From positions 170,902 through 234,901 of the forward strand of contig JABYQR010000027.1 in the NCBI GenBank assembly GCA_022592445.1: a DNA stretch of 64,000 nt. Direction: 5' to 3'. This stretch comes from Cytidiella melzeri. Taxonomy: Eukaryota; Basidiomycota; Agaricomycetes; Polyporales; Irpicaceae. The position numbers and the translations under genes were made by a program. The stretch's first letter is position 1. Every line of letters starts with the position of its first letter. Under the pieces are notes generated by a model. The model was not told the DNA's origin. It saw only the letters and a list, made by a program, of their open reading frames with translations, and made no database searches. Of the stretch, positions 58,249 to 64,000 are shown piece after piece.

Positions 58249-58734
58249 CTTGAGCTACAGGAGCCATGAGTTTTGTTTGATTTTATGAGGGCCAGAATGA
58301 GAGCATTTGAATATTCCAAGCACATTGATGAACATAAGCATAGACAAACTTTATGTACATTGTATGGCGGTATTGGTGGAAAAAATCAACATTTTGTTGC
58401 ACATAAGTAAACATCTGTTGCATTTTCAATGCTGGTATAATGTCCTGAAAATGCACAAGCCATTGTCCCCACCCAGTTGTAATGTCAGTGTTTAAGGAGA
58501 GGAAGGTGAGACAGAGCAAGTACAGTAGATAGAGTTGAGGTTAGATACGACCACAAGTTGTAGCAGGGCTGGTTGCATAAAGCTCTGCATGGTTTACTCG
58601 CAAATCTACCCATAACCCAAGCCTGCTGCAGGACAATACAATGGTGGAAGAAATGGTGCATCTGCAGACATGGTTGTTGAGGGTGCTACAGGTGGAGTAA
58701 CAATCATTCAGCATTGCTGACCATGAAGTGGCAA
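58249..58734. other. 3' flank of the secreted-protein gene, nothing seen
   Basis: AT-rich, without reading frames of note. Confidence 0.5.
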
Positions 58735-60010
58735 AAGAAGTGTAAGGGTGTTAGAGCGCGAATGTGTAAATAGTTTAATAGCAAGTTGGCCTAAAGAGTC
58801 CTAGCTAACCCTAGTGCAATTCGGAACGGCAAGGAAGTAAAATCAAAGGTTGTAAGCTCTGAGTCACTATTGGAGTTTTATTCTGCTGAAGAAAAGGCTG
58901 TGATGAGACTCGCGATGGAAATTGGGACGTTGGTATGTGTGAGAGATCAATGCAAAACACATGCAATAAAGTGATTGGGACTAGAATGCAACTCGGATTG
59001 AAGATGCAAAAACACTATTGCAGTGAAGAGGAAAGGTTGTTATAAGCTCATCACAGTGAAGCCGAATGCAGTAAACTCGGCGCAGTGCAGTAGAAATGCA
59101 GTTGCAGTAAGGCAGTAAAGAAAATTGCAGTAAGAACACTGTGAAAAAGTTAGTCTGACTCAAACTTAGTAGAGTGCTACTTGACCAAAGAAAATTGCAG
59201 CAAAACACCTAAGAGAGGTGATAGAACAAATCATTATAACCACACGAGCCCAATGGCTGTTTGGATGATTGATACATGAGAAGATGTGCACTTTTATGGT
59301 AGGTGTGAAGGGAAGAGTCCAAGTCAACACGTTGCAATGACAATGACAGTGCCAAGGCTCAATTAGAGTCGGAGGAGGGATCACGGGCTTGGTATTGGAG
59401 GACAACTCCACCAGATTGGCAATGGGTGTTGCACATGAAGGCATGTTCAACGCCAATGTTGGGGGTGCCAGTGAGGTTAAATTGGATGAGTTTGCACTCG
59501 TGGTATTTGCCCTCGATGGTAGGAGAGAGCCAGCAGTTGAGATGTGGTGCAATGGGGCAATCACAGTTGAGAGGTACAAAAGGACCAGATTGCAGGGGGA
59601 CGGGGTAATTTCTGTGCATATTGCAGTAGAGTCAGTTATCAAGCAAATCCGTTATGAATGCAACGGAGGCTGCTGGTGAGGGTGATTTTGCAGCGGGCCT
59701 TACGTAGACGGGTTCCGGTTTTACAGGTGGCTCTGGCAGAGGTGTAGGTGCAGGTGGGATAGGATAGCAACGCAGGGTCTCATGTTGCAGACAATAGGGA
59801 CAGTGGCTGTTGGGCAGGTGAGGGATGGTAGGACAGTAGCAACAAACTTGAGGAACGGTTTGAGTTGCAGGCTCAGAGGACATAAGCGCAGTGATGAACC
59901 ACAGTGAGAGAAACACAATTGCAATTTTTGACGCAGTCACAAAAGAAAGGGGAAACTCTGGGAGTGGTATTCTCTGACAAGAATTTACAATGAAACTTAG
60001 TTTATATATC
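58735..60010 (-). mobile_element. Repeat family D, copy 5 (decayed, divergent)
   Basis: The minus strand has the D TATA region (about 60001-60010), the ORF (59883-59359) and the end segment near 58735-58760 (CTTACACTTCTTTTGCCACTTC). The middle of the 3' part is diverged. Upstream of the TATA box it continues into repeat G rather than the D sequence of copies 1-3, so this is a recombinant or a separate subfamily. Confidence 0.65.
59359..59883 (-). pseudogene. Decayed copy of the D-encoded Cys/His protein
   Basis: CCYCPTIPHLPNSHCPYC and the C-terminal part (LQSGPFVPLNCDCP, HECKLIQFNLTG, HAFMCNTHC) are in one frame but separated by a TGA at about 59632, at the first Cys of the second group. The start MSSEP is kept. 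Confidence 0.72.
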
Positions 60011-60189
60011 TACACTACCTCTCCTATCTTTGTCCTTGTCTGATTAAGTCCAACAAATGAGTGGCTGCCAAAACTCTAGACTGCTTGGCTCAGCGGAGGC
60101 AGCCGCAACAGGGAAATTGGCAAATGGCAGGACACAGCCTTCATATGGCAAGGGTACAGGATGTGACTTCTAAAAATTGGACGGGTTTT

Positions 60190-60650
60190 GGGCCGCTGTG
60201 CACCTTGTGAAATGCCAATAAGGGATACCCGGCAACCTGCAATAGGGGTTGTCTTGAAATGCGACTCAGGCGCTAGGGTTTTAGTGCTGGTGTTTTGCCA
60301 CAGGTCTGAGGAGTGTTTTGTTGTTGTGGTTCTTACCTGTCGGTTGGTCTGGCACAGCCTGCTGTGACTATGTGAGCTGGATACAATGGAGGTTGCAACA
60401 TCATCAGAGGTCGGTTTGAAGAACACTGGGTAAATCCTCAGATGGTCATGCAAAGGTTCCAAGGTTCAGCCGATACTCATCACTAAAGCCTGTCGCTGCA
60501 CTCAGGCCATCTTGCTCTGCTTCCCAGGCTGCCAGGATATACACAACAAAGTCATTTCACATGCAATAAAGTCATTTTGCATGCAATGAAGTTGATGTGC
60601 ACGCAATGGAGGTCGGTCTGCAGGCCTGGGCAATTTCCGGTCATATCAAC
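60190..60650 (+). repeat. Dispersed repeat G, second copy
   Basis: Similar to about 25060-25690 in the same direction (TGGTCTGGCACAGCCTG, CACTAAAGCCTGTCGCTGCACTCAGG, TCTGCAGGCCTGG). Non-coding as far as I can see. Confidence 0.55.
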
Positions 60651-60678
60651 GTCCATCAGCAATAACAAGAAGCCACCT

Positions 60679-60739
60679 GTTAAGACCAGCTATTGTCAGA
60701 AGACAAGTTGTCAAGTCAGAACCCCTTGGTGTAGCTACA
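60679..60739 (-). repeat. Inverted copy of the sequence at 61774-61842
   Basis: Reverse complement of the segment that begins with the palindrome TGTAGCTACA and follows the LTR F. The two copies bracket a partial LTR A and an LTR F. Confidence 0.65.
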
Positions 60740-60744
60740 CACAA

Positions 60745-61120
60745 AGTCGTGGATGGCCCAACTAGCCCTTATTTGTTTTACATTTTACCTCTACTTCACA
60801 CCTTGCAAACCCTTTGCAATCCCTTTGCAATCCCCTTGCACGTCTATAAAGTGCCCGTATCATGTGGCTTAGTTGCTCTACATGGTCACTTTACTTGCTG
60901 CTACGTCACACTGCAATGTGACTCAGCTTATGTAAGACCATATGGCCACAACCACATGTCTCAGCCATAGCTAGGGTTTGATGTCATAGATACCACTCAC
61001 ATGGACTCCTATTGTTCTTGTGCTATTGTTCTCTTTATAGTTAGAGTGTTCTCACGGGTGTGGGAATTAAATGAAATGACTGGTCCCCTTTTAGTTAGAT
61101 TCTCTCACGAGTAAAGGTCT
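60745..61120 (+). repeat. LTR family A, 3'-truncated
   Basis: Starts at TCGTGGATGGCCC and matches the A copies to the TCTCTCACGAGTA segment, where the LTR F sequence takes over. Confidence 0.8.
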
Positions 61121-61123
61121 TGG

Positions 61124-61783
61124 TGTTACGAATGGTCTTCACACCCTATTATTTTCCTTTACTTCTTCGATTACCTTGATAACCAGTTATCTTCTTTACA
61201 ATTGCCTAGACGATCCAACTCGTCTTTCCTCCATCATTCCCTGATCCACATCGCCTCCGTTCAACACGGACTATTATGTTACCAGTTGCCTTCTGATGTC
61301 CATTCAAATCTCGGACCTAACTCCAATTGGTTACCATTGCCTTGGTGCAACCCTCGGCCTTTCCATACCTCCGTTACCACTCCATTGGGTCCAACCCCGT
61401 CTATCCCCTGTTTTGGATCCAACTCCGTCTATCCCCTGTTTTGGGTTCAACCCCTTTTCTATTGATTCCTGCCTCATGTTTCACCTTTCTATTGTTCCTT
61501 GTTTCCGCACCTTGACGGTCTTTTCTCTCATTGGCTTTCCAAAGTAGTGGCTGTTCTCTGTGCATTGTTCCTCCTTTCTGTTTCTCTGATTTGCTACCAC
61601 TACCTCGGACTGGTCCAAAAGTAGTTAGGTCAACATGTATAAATAGCCGTTAGACATGGGGCTAGAACCTCAGTCTATCCACTTCGTATCAATATTCCTT
61701 CTATCGAACCATCATCTGTCTGCCACTGTGCCTGACAGCGACCGCGCGGCCTAGACCATCATCAGACCTTGAGTGTAGCTACA
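61124..61783 (+). mobile_element. LTR family F, probable 5' LTR of the gag element
   Basis: Begins TGTTACGAATGG and ends in TGTAGCTACA (the right end is less certain). TATAAATA lies at about 61640. Its direction and the gag reading frame 200 bp downstream fit a 5' LTR. It contains a duplicated 27-bp stretch (CCGTCTATCCCCTGTTTTGG). Confidence 0.65.
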
Positions 61784-61984
61784 CCAGGGGGTTCTGACCT
61801 GACAACTTGTCCCTTGACGATAGTCGGTCTTAACATTTGGATAGACTCTTCTGGGTCTACCCCGCGCACCAAGAAGAACAACTCGATTGGCAACGACTGC
61901 AGTCTTGCTGCAATCCCTTGTCATCCTCGCTAGCCTTACCCTGGATGGGAAGCAGCAATTAGATACATCAGACATCAGAAGCAT

Positions 61985-63886
61985 ATGACAGTGGGAGCTG
62001 AAACATCCCTCCCCTGCTACGGAAAGCCGCACCTTTTTTACAAGAAGAAACGAGACGTCTATCTTGACCAAGACAACGAGTGGGAACATTGCACAGCTGA
62101 CATTTGTCCCAATCGAGAACTAGCAAACCAAACAGTAACACCGCCACACCCAGACTTTGAAGTTGTGGACATTGCCCAAGTTGAACGACACTTGCGAGAA
62201 GCCAGAAGACGCGACAAGAGACGAGCAGAAGTACCATCTGCTAGTAACAAACCACCACTATTGTTAGAAGACCTCGCAGTAGCACCAAAGCCAACAATGA
62301 GTACCCCTCAAGAAGCAATACAACCCGAAGGTACCCAAGCACCAGGGACTGAAAGAGAACAAAGGCCATTTACACCATTCACTACCCATGACGACGACAA
62401 CTCTTCAGCCCCAGATCCACATCGACCCATCTTCCGACCCTATGATAGGGAAGGTCATGAGAAAAGGAAACAATCAGACCCTTTCGACCCCGAGTACCCC
62501 TTTGACAGATATTCCGACGCCCCAACCAATGACCGAGCACCACCTGAAAGCGAGTGGGAAAAGCTCAAACTCCGTGATCCCCAAGACTTTGATGGCAGGG
62601 CCGAGAAGTTTGATGAATGGTGGACCAACATGTTGATGTACATCAAGATGCAGCCCAAGCGATTTGCTCTAGCCATACACAAGATTGTTTGCGTACTCAG
62701 CTACATGAATGGAGGAACGGCTGGACCATGGGCTATGTTGAAGAAGAAACAATACCTGATGGAAGATTTCCCACACTGGAGAGAATTCTGCGATGAAGTG
62801 TTGATGTTCTTCCAGGACAAAGGACTCAGAGAACGAGCATTGGCCAAGCTTGAAAGGGCAAATCAAGGCTCGAGAACAGTCCAAGAATACAACAATGATT
62901 TTTCTGTATTGCTGGGACAATACGGCGAGAACCGAGACGAGACAGCGGTAATGGCTTGGTACAAGCGCGGACTCAAATGGAGCCTCCTTAACGCCCTTCA
63001 TAATCTACACCATCAACTGGAGAACCTCGGAGAAATGATGATAGAAGCGCTCCGGCTAGAAACAAACCGACAACTCCTGACGCTCGATCTGGCTGCTCAT
63101 AATGGCCGTGGCAAGAGTGAGGGGGGAAGTCAGTCTACTCGAACCCCCTACTCCAACAACAACCAAGCCACTGCAAGAGTTATGAACGCAGCAGATCGTG
63201 AGCGTCATTTCAGAGACAAACTATGCTTCAGGTGCCATCAGCCTGGTCACAAAGCTAACGATCTCTCCTTCCATCCCGACTATAGGCCAAACCCACGCAT
63301 GCAACCTCGAGCGCAAAACCCGCCGCCTGCACTCCGAGCTGCAACGATGGTTGAAGGAGAAAGATCAGGCGCCAGCACTTTGGAAGCGAGAGGGGAGGAG
63401 GTTGGTCAGGAGGACACCGCAGGAGTTATACGTCGCACGCGTGGCAGCGTGGCGGGCGATTCAGGCGAGACGGTTGGAGCTCTCAAAGAGTTACATCGTC
63501 AACACGATGGAGGGGGGACCCTGCAAGTTCTGGGGTCCGGCCGAGCACAGGAACGGGGTCTTTATGACCAATCAGGAGGCGGAATGCATGAGGGAATGGA
63601 GAACCATGGCCTTCGCAGGCCCGGATATGATAGACTGGGCCAACGACTCGTACTGGATAAGTTGGGCAGCGCACAAACGGGAGGATCTGGGGGTGACGCA
63701 GGAGGAAGTGGAGAGGTGGCTCAACTTAGAGTGGGTAGGGCCGCCCCTCTTCCGGGTCCAAGAGTGGCAGGACGGAATACCGAAACTCGGCCGAATTTGG
63801 AAATGGTCTATAGGGCTGTAGCGGGACTATCGGTTGAAGAGAGAGGCCTGTTTTTAGACGAACTTGAAGAAAGAGAGGGTTTTTAG
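61985..63886 (+). CDS. Retrotransposon Gag polyprotein (Ty3/gypsy type)
   Basis: The frame is open for 633 codons. An N-terminal segment rich in Pro and charged residues (1-200) is followed by a gag capsid region (about 215-380; FDEWWTNMLMYIKM, W..F.D.VLMFF.DKGLRERAL, VQEYNNDFSVLLGQYG) and a zinc knuckle at Cys414-x2-Cys417-x4-His422. The last knuckle Cys is replaced by Leu427. After about residue 440 the sequence becomes Gly/Arg-rich and less protein-like, while the +1 frame (63198-63821) looks genuine. Translation of Gag may therefore really end or shift near 63300. Pol would lie beyond the window. The element may be recent, since no stop interrupts gag. Confidence 0.8.
   Translation: MTVGAETSLPCYGKPHLFYKKKRDVYLDQDNEWEHCTADICPNRELANQTVTPPHPDFEVVDIAQVERHLREARRRDKRRAEVPSASNKPPLLLEDLAVAPKPTMSTPQEAIQPEGTQAPGTEREQRPFTPFTTHDDDNSSAPDPHRPIFRPYDREGHEKRKQSDPFDPEYPFDRYSDAPTNDRAPPESEWEKLKLRDPQDFDGRAEKFDEWWTNMLMYIKMQPKRFALAIHKIVCVLSYMNGGTAGPWAMLKKKQYLMEDFPHWREFCDEVLMFFQDKGLRERALAKLERANQGSRTVQEYNNDFSVLLGQYGENRDETAVMAWYKRGLKWSLLNALHNLHHQLENLGEMMIEALRLETNRQLLTLDLAAHNGRGKSEGGSQSTRTPYSNNNQATARVMNAADRERHFRDKLCFRCHQPGHKANDLSFHPDYRPNPRMQPRAQNPPPALRAATMVEGERSGASTLEARGEEVGQEDTAGVIRRTRGSVAGDSGETVGALKELHRQHDGGGTLQVLGSGRAQERGLYDQSGGGMHEGMENHGLRRPGYDRLGQRLVLDKLGSAQTGGSGGDAGGSGEVAQLRVGRAAPLPGPRVAGRNTETRPNLEMVYRAVAGLSVEERGLFLDELEEREGF
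63198..63821 (+). CDS. Overlapping +1-frame ORF after the gag zinc knuckle
   Basis: From about 63310 this frame reads a Trp-rich, globular-looking sequence (LHSELQRWLKEKDQAPALWK, RVAAWRAIQARRLELSK, GPDMIDWANDSYWISWAAHK, EEVERWLNLEWVGPPLF) with regular charge and hydrophobic spacing, and ends with TAG at 63819-63821. It is more convincing than the gag frame over the same bases. It would be expressed by a +1 shift near 63300, or a past indel moved it out of the gag frame. I recall similar tails in basidiomycete retroelements but cannot name a domain. Confidence 0.5.
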   Translation: MSVISETNYASGAISLVTKLTISPSIPTIGQTHACNLERKTRRLHSELQRWLKEKDQAPALWKREGRRLVRRTPQELYVARVAAWRAIQARRLELSKSYIVNTMEGGPCKFWGPAEHRNGVFMTNQEAECMREWRTMAFAGPDMIDWANDSYWISWAAHKREDLGVTQEEVERWLNLEWVGPPLFRVQEWQDGIPKLGRIWKWSIGL

Positions 63887-64000
63887 TTTATCCTACACCC
63901 TCGACGTGTGTTAGGATCAAGGCGAACCGTGTAACGGCTAGTGACCTTTCAATATCATTTGCTGGCAAAATCACACACAATCGCGAAATCGTCGAAGTTC
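63887..64000. other. End of window, non-coding spacer of the gag element
   Basis: Nothing recognisable; the element should continue to the right. Confidence 0.4.

Noticed and set aside
1..64000. CRISPR arrays, operons or bacterial features
   Set aside because: The sequence is clearly eukaryotic (spliceosomal introns, LTR elements). Tandem units seen are satellite or LTR-internal and lack spacer structure.

Overview
The window looks like a gene-plus-transposon mosaic from a basidiomycete fungus, most likely an agaricomycete. Host genes carry many short introns (about 50-65 nt) with GT..AG ends and CTAAC/CTAAT-like branch points. Several protein families (the DUF3445 haem-dependent demethylase, a Ser-rich MDR protein, the DDE and pogo transposases) match types I know from Agaricomycetes. 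I cannot name the genus. All splice sites given are read by eye.

Layout. (1) 1-8 kb is a transposon island: a 5'-truncated Ty3/gypsy chromodomain element (1148-5789), two copies of LTR family B, and a small secreted-protein gene (6710). (2) 9.27-21.47 kb is a compact host island of five genes: a DUF3445 haem-dependent oxidative N-demethylase-like enzyme, a very long Ser-rich MDR oxidoreductase, the nucleolar GTPase Nug1, a Tra2-like SR splicing factor and ribosomal protein eL18. The last two are divergent, and each has an intron directly after its ATG. (3) 22.4-32.5 kb is a transposon graveyard: solo LTRs of families A, B and C, an inverted-repeat pair, a broken gag gene and two decayed copies of repeat family D. 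(4) 33.7-35.6 kb is an Atf1-type bZIP regulator. (5) 38.64-41.62 kb is an apparently intact DDE DNA transposon with TIRs and TA target duplications, followed by an intact D element (41757-43591). (6) 44.3-45.9 kb holds two frame-broken host gene remnants. (7) 47-64 kb is a second transposon island: LTRs B, F and A, a pogo-type transposase gene interrupted by two later insertions (LTR E and a second intact D element), a dimeric satellite, a second secreted-protein gene paralogous to the first, a decayed D copy, and an LTR plus gag gene running to the end of the window.

The most unusual object is family D: a roughly 1.83-kb repeat with TG...CA ends, 4-bp target duplications, its own TATA box, and a 175-residue Cys/His-rich protein I cannot assign. 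Two copies are intact and three are decayed. Other notable points are the paired secreted proteins (same 25-residue signal peptide layout, then a Kex2-like KR site), canonical heat-shock elements in all four LTR-B copies, and exact target duplications that give the relative order of several insertions.
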